NCBI GenBank assembly: GCA_905221605.1
Contig: CAJNDS010002046.1
Span: forward strand, 177,501 to 241,500
DNA: 64,000 nucleotides
Direction of reading: 5' to 3'
Origin: Symbiodinium natans
Lineage: Eukaryota; Sar; Dinophyceae; Suessiales; Symbiodiniaceae
Shown here: in pieces, positions 42,720 to 54,178 of the stretch
Layout: each line of letters begins with the position of its first letter
How positions within the stretch are numbered: position 1 is the first letter of the stretch
Notes under the pieces: model-generated
Told to the model about the DNA's origin: nothing
The model's input: only the letters and a program-made list of their open reading frames with translations
Databases searched by the model: none
Program-made: the position numbers and the translations under genes

Positions 42720-45700
42720 ACGCTGAGCACACTGCTAAGCGCAGTCGCACGGCCTGGCGTGTGTAGCCGTCCTCAGGGATGAGTCCATGTTTGGCACTCC
42801 GTAGGAAGATGCGGACTGTTAAGTGCTGAATCGGTGACTATCCTTGAGCCGGATAAATATATTTATGAAGCAACGAAAACCTGGTCTCTACAAGCATACC
42901 CTCCATTTAACACCAGCGACTAGGCCTTGATGCATTGCGAAAACCCGAAACAACCCTAGAAACCTCCACCATCCTAAACTGAGCCAGCGAGCTCTGTAGG
43001 CGCGCATGGCAGCATCAGCTGCTTGCCTGCACATGACCTGCCAAGAATGCGCCACTCCATCGCCGGGACATCTCAGGACTTAAAGAAGTTAGGTAAGCTT
43101 CAGCATCGTCGTCTCAACGTTGGCCTGCGATGTGCGCACTATGCATGAAAAGTTCTTGTGCGCCCCCTCCCCCCCCCCGCCCCCTGACGGAATGGCAGCA
43201 AGCCCCAAGCCTCTGTCGAATTCGGCATCTGTGGCCTTGCACACAGATGCGGTACATCGCTCACTGTCGGACCCTTCAGCAGCCACAGGTAAACACAGCC
43301 TATGTGTGGGCCCCGTTGATTAGGAGCTACTTGTAAACACGGCCTATGTGTGGGCGTTGGTTAGGAGCTTCATCTTGGACTGGGCTTCTCTGGGCTTCTC
43401 TCGAGTTTTTTGATGTTGAGTGCCAAGCCAAGTACAAGGATCAAGCTAGAGCGGATACCACGGCTACCAGTACATGGTCACGCAGTGTCTCGCAGTGTCC
43501 CAGATCCCGGGCCTCGGCGGCAAGGGCTCGTGGCTGTCCTGCACAAGGCAAAGGAGCCAGGACTGTCAATATCTGTCAATGACTAAACTCTCTGAGCTGT
43601 GCAAACAGTGAAAAGCACGATGGCACTGCACCCCAAACCCCCAAATTGGGAAACGAAGGGAAACGAACTCGCCAGAGTCCACCTCCAAGATCTCAAAGAT
43701 CCCAGATCCGACAGCCGAGCCAAATAAAACCGGGCATTCCCATACATTACGCCAGTGGAACTCAGTACATCCGCAGCCTCTAGAGCTGCTCGCGACAGCC
43801 TGCGACAGTCTGCAGGGGCAAGTCTGGACTCAATCAGATCTCAGCGTTTTCTGGGGATGGTTCCGGGTTTTGTTGGATTTTGTTGGGTTTTGTTGGGTTT
43901 GAGGGAGCCGGAGTGTAGGTTTCGGGTGATCCGGGAGTTTCGGCGGCAGAGGCCCGGTGCGAATATGCGATGCGGTCGGATCTGGTGCCGTAAGATGCTG
44001 TACCGATTCAAACAATGTTCAAGCAGATTCAGGCACGCTGCGTGAAGCTATGGCATTGATTACGTTCCTGGGCAGACAACAGAGCTCAAAGCTCAACAGG
44101 CCCAAGCTAAACTCCACTAAGCTATGCCAAGCTGCCCAGATCTCGGTGGCCTGAGCTTCGGCGCCTGCAGAAGGCAAGCCCGATTTCAAAGGATCTACCG
44201 AAAAATGCCGGTTTCGGGTTGCAGGGCAGCCCTGAAGCCCCACAAAGTGGCCCACTTTACGTGGCCCACTTTATGTGGCCACCAAGTCCTCGGGCATCTT
44301 CAAGGACTCGCAGAGACCCTTCAAAACTGCTCTTATCACCTGAGCACCAGGGAATTTCCAGACAAGCTCTTACAAATCATCTCACAAAATCACATGCTGG
44401 ATGAAGTTTAAAAAGTTTAAGCACCTCAAGCGCAGTGCCCCAAAGCCATGTCGCCAGGCCTCATGACTGGCAGCGCGTACTGTGGGTGCCACGAAGTCCT
44501 GCGTCCGCTCCTGGCATCCGGGGCTTTTGAGCTTTTGACGTGCAGCTTCCAGATGAAGTTAGAGAGTTGGGGCGAAGGGGATCTTAGGGGATCCCTTAGG
44601 GGATCTTAGGGGATCTTAGGGGATCCTTTACGGCGCATCATGGCGCACTTCGCTCCCCTTTACTCAGCACCTCGGTCGTCGAAGAGCGCAGCATCGTAGC
44701 TCCCCTTAGGGTCATCATGACTTAGCATCGCTCCCAAACAACAGTTCTTGACAGTTTGACCCACGTAACAAACTCTGAGCTCCCTGCCACAGGAGAGTGG
44801 CACTCACCACTAGGGACGTCGCCTCAGTGTAGGTGACACTGGAGCGGTAGTACATCGTAAATATCAAATATCCGCAAGTCATGAATTTCCCCTGTTTCGG
44901 CTTTCAGCCTTGAACCCCACGCATGATTTGAGAAGCGCGACAAGGAGCCCGCAAGCTAGGGTCACCGAACGTTCCAGAACCTTTCAGAGCACTTGCAGGC
45001 CAGGCTCACCCCGCCCAAAAAGACACTCAGAAAGAAACACCACAACAACCTCAACAACATCCAAGAACCACACGCGAAAACCAAGCATCCGGCAACTCCC
45101 ACAAACAGATCACTAACAACAACGAGGACAACGAAAGCAAATGCGAGTTGATATATTTGGAACATCCTCACCCTGAAGCGGCTTGATACTCTGCGGGATT
45201 GTCTGGGAGTCGGGGAGAGGAGCTGAGTGAGAACTGAAACAGACCTGCACTCCAAGGGCGATGAGAAAAACAGAAACATCCCAAAACATGCCCAAACAAC
45301 AGATGCATGCAACGGCCCCCCCCCCCCCCCACCTCCCCATCCCCTTAAAGAAAAAGCAACAAGAGTCGCGAGAACAACTGCCAGCATGACCTCTCGAAAT
45401 TGGGGGCCCGGGCCCTTCTCCCAGGTGCGCGCCGCGGCTTTGGGTTCCCCGCGGGGCCTTCCACGGGGCGCCCCGCGGGGGCTGCGCCTTCCCGTGCCGC
45501 AGAACAGGGGGGGTGGGGAGGGAGGGGTAGGTTCATGTTTAATGCGGTCCAAGCGTGGAAGAACCAGGTTGAATCCTCGGCACTTCACAACAACTTTCGA
45601 CTCATCCTAAGCCCCAAGTCGGAGTAGCTCTGAAGCACTTACAAAGCCCTCAATACAGCTCTCTGGCCTTGAGCACAACACAAGCCCAACAAAACCCTTT

Positions 45701-46730
45701 TCGGGCCCGCGGCCTTGGTCCTCCGCATGCGCGCAAAGGCGCATCTGGCGGTCAACGATGGGGCGCGGGGAAGCACGGGGTCTGGCTTGCTGGTGCACCT
45801 TCTTCTTGGGCGCTTTGCTTCTACAAGCCAATGATCTGTGAAGCGAGGACACTCAATTCGGGAGGGTTCGTGACCACAAAACGATGTTGTTGTAAGTGAA
45901 GGTGACTTCGTGTAAAATGCAACCGCCACGATGTGTTTGAAACAGCTCGACAAATTCGCATCGAAGCCTACTCAACCATGTTGGCATCCTTGCGATTCTG
46001 CCAGCTTGGACCAGCAACCCTTTAGCCTCTTGCCCAACCACTCTAGCGCTTTTAGGTGTCAGGCTACGTAAGCTCTTGCGATTCACACTCACACACACAC
46101 GCCGACAAAAGAAACAAAATATAATAATTGAAGAAACGCACAAATCACGGCCTCCTTCCCAGGTGTGCCAAGGGAGCGAGTTGTCCAACCACCCGCCCCG
46201 AAAAACGCTGCGGAGGATCCGGGAAGGCTTCGAATGTTGCCAGGGCAGGCTCTGGGCTCGCTTGAAGTGCCAAATGGGGCCCGGTTGAGGGCAAGGATTG
46301 CTCCAAACCTGCCTTTTACGCCCGGGACAGCAGCACGGAACAACTACCACATGCTTCCAACCCCTTTGCCGGACTTTCCTTTTCCCATTGTCGCTGGATT
46401 TGCCGAGAAAAGCGACCCCAGGCCACCGTCTAAGAAGCGCTCAGCGTAGCCAGTCCAGTCGAAAGCCTTTGCCAGGCAATTCACTAGGTGTCTTGTTGCA
46501 GCTCGGCTCCTCAAACCACCGGCCGGCCCTATTTTGCACAGGTCGTGACAAGGAAGTTCAGAAAAGGTACCCCAACTCTGCACCAGCTCCAGAGGAAGAG
46601 GGATCAAGGGCGGTTCTCTGGTGAAGGAAGTTCTGCACTGGCATCACTTTAAACCCAAAGTCCAGAAGCTAAGGCTTTCAGGGCCATTTGCCAGATGAGC
46701 CCTACTCTGTCAGACATGCACCGTGACCAG
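42720..46730. other. no phase-supported gene; simple repeats only
   Basis: Contains C-tracts (about 43163, 45317), a run of TAGGGGATCT units at about 44578-44628, and a GC-rich segment at 45400-45510. Open frames at 45607-45953 (minus) look partly protein-like in two frames but have no splice chain. Confidence 0.3.
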
Positions 46731-46735
46731 AGCCC

Positions 46736-46978
46736 TCAATCCGCCTGATCCTGCAGCGGCTCCTGCAAAGTGGAAGCTTCGGAGTCAGGATTCCGCTTCG
46801 GCTTCGATTGGCGGTACTTGGTGTGTACTGACTTGGTCTTTGACGGGGCCAGAATGGGTTTCGGAGGCGTAGGTTTGGGGAGCTTGAGGTGGTCCACTCT
46901 CAGCTCTAATGGGGGCTTCCCAGTGGGATCCCAAATGTAGAGCAAGGTTACAGCATGAGCGGTGAAGGGCAAGGACAG
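46736..46978 (-). CDS. terminal exon, Pro/Lys-rich protein
   Basis: After acceptor gtgtgcagtag, 81 codons are open to TGA in phase 0. The start is hydrophobic (LSLPFTAHAVTLLYIWDPTG) and the rest is Pro/Lys-rich (PKPTPPKPILAPSKTKSV) with an acidic end (LQEPLQDQAD). It lies just downstream, in sense direction, of the exon at 47136-47318 and is probably the 3' end of the same gene. No domain is recognised. Confidence 0.42.
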   Translation of the reverse strand: MSLPFTAHAVTLLYIWDPTGKPPLELRVDHLKLPKPTPPKPILAPSKTKSVHTKYRQSKPKRNPDSEASTLQEPLQDQAD

Positions 46979-47135
46979 CTACTGCACACAAGCTGATGGC
47001 TAAGCTTGCTTCGCAAGAATTGCCATTAAAAACCCATTGGCGTGTCCTGCATGACATGACGACTTGTGAAGCTATCAGTGCAGCCCCGTGTCCTTTCACG
47101 AACTTCGATGCATCTTGCCGTGTATTGCACATGTC

Positions 47136-47318
47136 CTATCCCAAACAGCGAAATCTTGAAAAAGACTCCTCAATGAGATCTGAGCAGTCCTTGCAGGTGA
47201 ACCAATAGAAGAGGCTTTTACGGGAGCCCCACTGCACGGGCTCCACCTTCCAGGAACCCTGTTCATAAGGAACCGCAGGGGTGCCATGGGGGGGCTGCAG
47301 GGAGCCCATGTTCTCCAA
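47136..47318 (-). CDS. exon with ATG and a Cys pair
   Basis: Open for 60 codons from an ATG (MENMGSLQPPHGTPAVPYEQ) to TAG. The middle reads WGSRKSLFYWFTCKDCSDLI, a CxxC within an aromatic, acidic context. A donor before the TAG is needed if it joins the 46736-46978 exon in phase 0; a GA donor (GAGTCT) after DLIE would fit. The ATG may be the start or internal. Unknown function. Confidence 0.38.
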   Translation of the reverse strand: MENMGSLQPPHGTPAVPYEQGSWKVEPVQWGSRKSLFYWFTCKDCSDLIEESFSRFRCLG

Positions 47319-47506
47319 GCCTTAACATCCCTTAACTATGCCACAGGGATGACAAGCTAGCTCACACAGCCTCCTTTTTCTGCGAGTCTCTGAAAGTGTA
47401 TCATGGAACCTGCGACCTGCAGAACGCTGCTTTGGATGCGCAACCACGTGATCAGCCTTCATTAATCACGCATTCCCTGGGCTACCTCCTGGCAAACTCG
47501 CTCCTG

Positions 47507-48083
47507 TCACTCCGAAAAAGCCTCAAGCTCATGACCTGCGCCGAGAAGGCTCCAAGCGGCCACACCCAAGTTCTTCAGCCTGTAATTATGAGTTCTCACA
47601 CAGGCCACGCAGCTGCCGCGCCACTCCTTGGAGCAAGGCGACCAACAAGTTGGACGGCGAAAGACCGAGACAAGGAAGGCAGATGAAGGTAGGAACCCGT
47701 GCCCCGACTCAAGCAGCCCGAGCCAGAACCAAAGCGTACGGCCGACTCTCTCTCCAGCGCTCTGCCAACCCGACAGTAGCCACAAGAACTCCAGCCAATC
47801 TGGGATGCTTTTGCGCGCGGCTACCCAGGATAAGGTTAATGAGCTCCGGCCGACCAGAACTGCGTGCGTGGTAAAGGTCAGGTGGCGAGAACCACGCGCA
47901 ATCTGTGTGGACACAGGGCCGGACAACCCTAGGCAAGTCAGCAATCGACCCCGAAGGGTGGGCGGCAAATGTATCTGCAGCCCGTGACAGGAGGGCCACA
48001 GCCTCCCACACCTCCCACAAGGTGCGGAGGTGCAGATGTGCTGGGCACAGTCCATGTACACTTGGCGAGGCCAAGGTCGGCAC
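47507..48083 (-). CDS. exon candidates, frames overlapping
   Basis: Two different minus-strand frames are open over 47507-48100 (197 codons) and 47709-48083 (124 codons). The best-supported piece is at 47634-47507, after gctccaag: EWRGSCVACVRTHNYRLKNL, with a donor GTCATG before the TGA. Another is at about 47815-47900 after acceptor tgtccacacag (FSPPDLYHARSSGRPELINL, donor GTAGCC). They probably represent exons of one gene with the neighbouring pieces, but no phase chain was established. Confidence 0.3.
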
Positions 48084-48531
48084 CTTGGTGCAAACAGCAC
48101 TTCTTCTTCACTTCACGGGCCTCTTGCGTAGTCAAGTCCGACGAGTCCAACTATCTACGCGTAGAGTCTGGCAACGATCTCCGCATTGCGGGTGCAAACA
48201 GCAAGGAAAGGAGACGCCTCATGCTGCTCGAGTGTCATAATAAAGGCAATCGACACGAAAGTCGCAGGCGATAAAAAGCCGTTGGCCTTTCGGCTGAGCT
48301 GCCAATTCTTAAGCCAAATGGCAAGGCGGCAGGTTCCTTGCAAGGGTCTTCAAAACCAGAAATCCCAATATCGCTTGCACTGCTTACACCATTCGGCACG
48401 TCAACTGCCTGGTGGACCGTCTCACTGAGCCAGGCGACAGCTCGGCCGCTCTTTGGGCGGAGTGTGTCCTAGGTCTTCGCGGGTTTGTGAAGTTTAGGCG
48501 TTGAGGGCTTTGTGATTTGTGTTTTGGTCAC

Positions 48532-48638
48532 CCTAGCGCCATCCTCTCCTTGACGATGTAGGCGCTCTCAGGCTCCCCATCCCAAAGCCACTCACCGGGG
48601 GCCAGCGGCAGCACAGTGCCATCTTGCCAGCGCCGGGC
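48532..48638 (-). CDS. single well-bounded exon, unknown protein
   Basis: A 107-nt minus-strand exon between acceptor gacaagctcacag and donor GTGACC. It reads ARRWQDGTVLPLAPGEWLWD and then SAYIVKERMAL (phase 0 in, 2 out). The composition is strongly protein-like and rich in Trp. It is probably part of a gene continuing to the left (47.5 kb and below). Confidence 0.42.
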
Positions 48639-49244
48639 CTGTGAGCTTGTCTGGGACGGGGAGCCAGTTCCGGAAGTTGGGGGTTTGGACATTGTGTAGG
48701 TTGCTTTTGCAGTGGCTTTTGCATGCAAGGTGCGAACGTGTCTGGGGGCAGAGGGGTTTGGCTTGCTTTTGCATAGCGAAGTTCAAGGAGCCCTACACCC
48801 CCTGTATGAAAGGCTTCCTGCAATATGGATCTAAGCAATGGGCCAGTCGGAATACTGTGTTTCTGCCACCCGAAGAAATGCAGCAAACATCCCAAGAGAC
48901 CCAATTTTAACCACCCCGAAAATGTAAGACAGCTTCTTTACATCTCTTGTGGCGGCATGACTGACTTGGAGCGTGTTATGAGGGTGTGAGACTGCACTGT
49001 GCAGGATCATAGTAAGATGGCCGGTTGCTTTACACCTTAACTCGCAAGGCCAGCTGCATTCGCCCAGGTTTCCGGGATAATGTCGTGCTTTGTTTTACAA
49101 AGGCAAAGAGGCGGAGAGGCGGCAAAAGGACAAGGGGCATAAGGTCCACCCTCCAGGGGCACGCGCGTGCGCGCACGGCCGCGGTTGCCACAGTCTGGGA
49201 CCTTGTCCGGCTGGCTTCTTGCAGCTTCAGTGGCTTCAAAACAG

Positions 49245-49282
49245 AGCGAGAGAGAGAGGGAGAGAGAGAGAGAGAGGGAGAG
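49245..49282. repeat. GA microsatellite, interrupted
   Basis: GAGA units with GGGA interruptions. It is responsible for the Arg/Glu-rich plus-strand and Ser/Leu-rich minus-strand open frames across 49.0-49.6 kb, which are not accepted. Confidence 0.9.
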
Positions 49283-49568
49283 CGCCACGACGATTGGGCG
49301 GCACAGATTCCGCGCCGGTCACTTTCGCTTTCACACAAAGGTACGAACCAGTCATTGCATCATGAGGGACGTGCAGATCAGCAGGAAAACCCCCTCGAAC
49401 TCTGGACTCCAAAATCTCCTACGGCCAAGAATGGCCGGGCCAAACCATCTCAAGGCCAAAAATGCAATCATGGGACTGTTGGTGGACAGCCAAAGATCTT
49501 GATCTCTCCACCCCCGAAGTCATCGCCGTGCGTGGAGAAGGACACAGCTAAGGAGATGCAGTGCTCAC

Positions 49569-50204
49569 CTCACTGAAAGCTCCAGCGTACGTTCTAAATG
49601 CGGGGCAGCTATAGGATGTGACTTTGACGCACCCCGCCTTTGTCTGTATCCGGGTGGAGGATGTGCATCCCTCCAGGCAGGTAGTGTTGGAAGGTGGCCC
49701 AGTGAGGCCACACTCGCCCGACATAGTCATAAGCCGTCACGTCCGGTGACTCCAGGGCTTCATTCCTGATCAGCGACAAAGCCACTCCGAAGCAAAAAGG
49801 CCCCCAGACGAGAGGCGCTGTCGAGTGGCTTCACTCATTTCTCGATGGGTTAGTTGACGGTAGGGTCTTTGTAGGATGGCAGGTGAGGCTACTAGTGACG
49901 TGCTGACACACACGGTAGTTGCGATGCGGCAACAACAGCAGCCGAGCTTCACCAACGCCAGTGACCGCGCCGTCACATTCATCAGAAGCCTCATGTCCTG
50001 CAACACAAGCTATTTAACACTTGTAAGTTCACAACTCCAACAAAGAGCAACTTTTGTGCGCAATGCAGCTTGTCAGGGCCGCAGGGCAACGATCATGCAC
50101 GGCCCTAAACGTAGGGACTGCGGTTGGGGGTGGTACTCATGTGCATCGGTCCGCATGTCCCACGGCTTTCCTGAGAGCTTGAGGACGATGCGACGCGCCA
50201 CTGT
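49569..50204 (-). CDS. four consecutive exons of an unknown gene
   Basis: Exons 50204-50111 (TVARRIVLKLSGKPWDMRTD), 49997-49910 (ASDECDGAVTGVGEARLLLL), 49765-49638 (DVTAYDYVGRVWPHWATFQH, then LPGGMHILHPDTDK) and 49608-49569 (APHLERTLELSV) total 350 nt. Junction phases 1, 2 and 1 all match; the last exon ends in phase 2. Donors are GTTTAG, GTGTCA, GCGGGG and GTGAGC. Acceptors include cttgtgttgcag and acatcctatag. Neither end of the gene is fixed. The His- and aromatic-rich third exon looks like part of an enzyme core, but I cannot assign a family. Confidence 0.52.
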
Positions 50205-51038
50205 CTTTGACTATCCTTGAACCCCTAAGCCGAGCCGCGTAAGCCCCAAACTCCTGCAAACCTTCAACCTCGCCTCCACACAAAGCACCGGATTTCATTT
50301 GCGGCACTGGGGCTTGATCAGGATAAGAGTTGGTACACTCCGTACTGCACAGGGAAACTTTAATGACCCTCACAAGACTGTTCCTAACTTGGGGGTGAGG
50401 GCCTGGGACGAAAGCTAGTTAAGGTACCCCGACGGAAGAGCATTCACCAGGAACGAAGGCATGCCGCCGAGCAGGCACACGCAAAGTCTGCAGGACGTGT
50501 CACTGTGTTACCGCGCGCCAAGGCTGGGCAGAGTGCAAGAACGGTCGGAATTCGGCTAGCATAAGGAGTCCAGAGGAACCGTACAGGGGGGAAGGCCCAT
50601 CGTTCCCTTCCCATTTAATTTTCAAAAACCCAAGCCTGACATGGGACCCCCTGGGATCCACACAAAACGGTGTTCATTTGCACCAATAGACAAAAGAAAT
50701 GAACACATGCGTTTCGGCACCGGAAATCGACCGGGTTTGCTGCTTTTCGTGGCGGAGGTTGCGGGGGCCCTGTATACCCATCTGGTTGTAAGCTTCGCTT
50801 AGGTAAGATTCTCCGCTAGCTCCTCAGAGGCTAGCTTTCGTGACTTTTGTTTTCTCTCTCGCTCTCTCTGTCCCTCCCTCGCTGCTCCTCTTCGCTGCCG
50901 GACTGCGTCATCTGCCAGAGACCGCAGTATGCCACACAGCCGCGGGCCAAACAGTGCTCGCCTGAGGAATGATTCTCAATATTCTTATGAGGATGCTTAG
51001 AAATGTGCCAGCACAGAATTTAGACTTATACAAAACAA

Positions 51039-51215
51039 CTAGTGGAGCTCATGTAGTTGCAGCGTCTCTGAGAGTTCCCTGAGTTCCGAAGTGCGGAGTT
51101 CCGGCCCAAGGAATGAATCCCAGAAAGATATTATCTCTCCGTTGGACATATGCCCCGATCCAGACAATGCACTCTTTGTGCGCTTCGGCAGTGTTTCGGC
51201 AGTGCCAGTGCCGTT
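51039..51215 (-). CDS. terminal exon of an unknown gene
   Basis: After the AG in gcacttgaaag, 58 codons and a TAG stop follow in phase 0: TLPKRTKSALSGSGHMSNGE, then IISFWDSFLGPELRTSEL and an acidic, Leu-rich tail. The head is Lys/Ser-rich and the tail probably helical. Upstream exons should lie at higher coordinates (candidates at about 52580-52700 and 53150-53290). No family is recognised. Confidence 0.4.
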   Translation of the reverse strand, partial: NGTGTAETLPKRTKSALSGSGHMSNGEIISFWDSFLGPELRTSELRELSETLQLHELH

Positions 51216-52135
51216 CTTTCAAGTGCAGGGCATTTTGCCTGCGTTCTTCTCGTCGCTGCGCTCAACACTGGCTGCGCATCTGTCCTGCGTCCACGGGGGT
51301 GACGCATGCGCACGGCGCTCCCCTCTCGAAACAGACCCAAACCCAAATAACCACAAAAACAATCCAATGCAACCCAAAACCTCCCGAGACTTCCGGAGGG
51401 CTCTGAAGCTCTCCAGCTTTTTGCCGAGCCCAACTCAGAGGTTAGCTGCGTTAGCTCTTCCAGATGATCTTTCCATGCCGAAGGGTCTCCGATTAAGCGG
51501 TCGCAATATGGACTGTTCCCTTGGTTGGGAACGGGATTGATACTGAAGCGCCGATGTGTCCCGGGTCCTCCCAGGACCGGAAACGCTCCAGTTCCTGGGC
51601 ATGTCTTTTTCTTGTCTTTTCAGAAGTTCAATCTCGTGTCCTGAGGATCCTACACTAGTACTGCAAGGAAAAGGTGGTCCATGAAGGCCATTATACAGCC
51701 CAGCTATAGGCCCGCCTCTGGCTGGAGGAAGTTCTCCACTGTCGCGACCTGCAAGATCGAGACTGAACTGCGATCAACTATCGGTGAGCCTCACCAAAAT
51801 TCCTAACCCCATGCCCCAGCATTCTTAGACCTGGATCGTTTTAAAGGGGCTGGAGCAAGGACTTGCCTCCCAACAGATGGTGAGCCATAGCCGATTCCCA
51901 GCCCCGTCTGGCCCAAACCCAAGCAGCGCTTGGACTCGCATCGGCCGCAATTGCAATGGCCCTGTGCTAAAATAAACCGGATCCTGAATCCCCAAACGTT
52001 GCTTTGAACTCCGCCAAAACCCTGAGTCCTGACACTGAATCCCATTTGTCCAGGCCTGGCCGCGTGCAAAGCCTCAACAGGTAATTGAAGCGCTGGCGAT
52101 TTGGATGACCAGATTCTTGTGGGAGCTAAGTGACG

Positions 52136-52192
52136 GGCCTTTCGGCCCCTTCGGCCCCTTCGGCCCCTTCGGCCCCTTCGGCCCCTTGGGCC
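52136..52192. repeat. TTCGGCCCC 9-bp minisatellite
   Basis: About six tandem copies. In one minus-strand frame it reads as a collagen-like Pro-Lys-Gly repeat, in another as Gly-Arg-Arg. Neither is accepted as coding. Confidence 0.9.
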
Positions 52193-52577
52193 GAAACCGC
52201 CGCTTCCAGGGTGCCAGGAAGTGCCGCAGGAAGCGTAGCCGGAGCAAGGCCTCAAGCGCTGAGGGCTCTAGGCTCTAGGGGAGCCAGACGGTTCAGGGGA
52301 CTGGGGCTGAGCTTCGGGAGGCCAGTCTCGCGCATTCCGTGTCTCGGGCCTTTTTCGCGAGCCTTTGAGAAGCGCAGAAAAAGAAGACGAAGGTCACAGA
52401 TAGGTCAGGTAGGTCGCACAAAATTTACAACAGGCGCTGTGCCCTAATCAGCAACAAGAGGCATCCGTTTGGCGCTCGAAGCTCTCGGACAGGCGCCCGA
52501 AGCACCTCCGTGCGGGATCCGTCTCCCCACTACCGAGTTTCTGCGGATGCCCGTGTTCTGACTTGGTGCTAATCTGC

Positions 52578-52705
52578 TAATCTTCGCCGAAGCACGCTGA
52601 GACGGCCAAGGTCCACTCTCCCGGGTTCTGCTGAAAAGGCTGCCTGGAGACTGTTGGCTTCTAGCACGGAGACATGAACACACAAGGTGCCTTCACGGTG
52701 TGGTG
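52578..52705 (-). CDS. candidate exon, unknown protein
   Basis: A minus-strand stretch with protein-like content (TLCVHVSVLEANSLQAAFSA, then RVDLGRLSVLRRR). Edges are not fixed. It lies between the zinc-ribbon-like frame at 53.2 kb and the terminal exon at 51.0 kb and may belong to the same gene. Confidence 0.22.
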
Positions 52706-53149
52706 TGCGCTGGACCCCTGTCAGCCTCTGAACTTTTTCCTTCCCGATCCAGATGCCTCCTCTCCCGAAGTCCCGAAGCCCTCGAAAACAAAAACTTCTC
52801 CCCAAAAACATCCTCTAACATCTCCTCTAGCTGTACCCTGAGGGCCTGAAGGGGGGGGGGGTCTTCGGCAAAGCGTTGCTTAAGCAAAGCATCTCGAAAC
52901 GCTCGACGTTGGTCCCCATCACCGCCACGGGCTGCGACGCGCGGAAGCGCAGGCGGCCCAGGCCCACCTTCGGGAAAAACAGAGCCGCTCTCGCCGCTCA
53001 GAACAAGAAACGGCGAAAACTAAATCATAACTAACCTGAATCCAAGAGCCCGCATGCAAACACATGCTGCTGACGCATCCCAAAGCGTATTTTCGTGGCA
53101 CCGAAAAGTGCGTTTTCAGAAGCACAAATTGCGCATCTCAAGGTGAACG

Positions 53150-53291
53150 GCTTGATTCTTGTGGACCGGGGTTTTTGACATGTTGGCACATGCTGACACA
53201 CGTGACACTTGTTACCCGTGAGCACGAAGCGAGGAACAGCCAAGAGGATGTTTCCACATTTGTGACACCGAGCATGCATTTCCCGCGGCAC
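53150..53291 (-). CDS. possible exon with zinc-ribbon-like Cys pattern
   Basis: The minus strand encodes MHARCHKCGN, 13 residues, NKCHVCQ: two CxxC pairs spaced as in small zinc ribbons (CX2C-X18-CX2C). A second frame is also open over the same bases, and no phase chain was found. If real it would be a metal-binding module. Confidence 0.25.
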
Positions 53292-54178
53292 TCGTGGGCA
53301 CTGGGCGAATACTTGGAGAACGCGTAATGAAAGGTCGAAACCAATCCCGTCGTCCCTCGCCCACGACTTCTACAGAAGGAACGCTTGATCATACCGACAT
53401 CTGCAAGAAGCCACAACAAACAAAGGCAACAAGAAAACCCAAATCACGTGTACGCGGACCAACAAACTCATGTTGCGACACTGTGCGGCACTCGACCACT
53501 TTCTGAGGGTCCAATGAAGCAGTGCTGCCCGACACTTGGAAAAATCCAGTTTTTGGAGGGCTTTCAGTAAAGGCCGCCTCAAGGTCGAATGTCCCGCAGG
53601 GGTGCACCAGGCGGGGTGCTGCATGCAGCACGCGGAAGGGAACGCCTTCCAAGGGTGCCAAGGATCTCACAACTCAATTGGATTGTTCTTGACAAGACTG
53701 TTTGCTGAGTGTACGCGTTTCCTTGTTGAGCTTTTGTGGCTTGAAGCTAGAAACCTCCAAGCACTTCCTTTCAGGGCTTCAAGCCATGGCGGGGGCATTT
53801 GAGGCATCGGGGCTAAATTGGGGAAGCCGTGCCGGTCAAGCTTGAACGTGGACATCTGGTGTCCGAAGTCCAAAAATGCCTTTGCCACAAACCCTGTGAA
53901 ACAATCCCAACTCCGGCTCGGAGTCTCTGAGTGTAGGCGAGGCTCTACGCATGAACATCGCCGCGTCCCCAAACCGGACGTCTGTGACCAGCTGTCCTTT
54001 CGCGGCTTACGGTCCATACTAGGGCGTGTGTGAACGGAGAGTACTACATCGCTTACATCGCTTACACTTCAACTCGCTCAAACTGCCCACAGGCAATTGA
54101 GAGGGAGGGAAAGTGGGTTGCGCGGTACCTCCATTTTGCAATGGCAGGTCGTTGCAACGCACAAGGCGTAGCAGTCTT

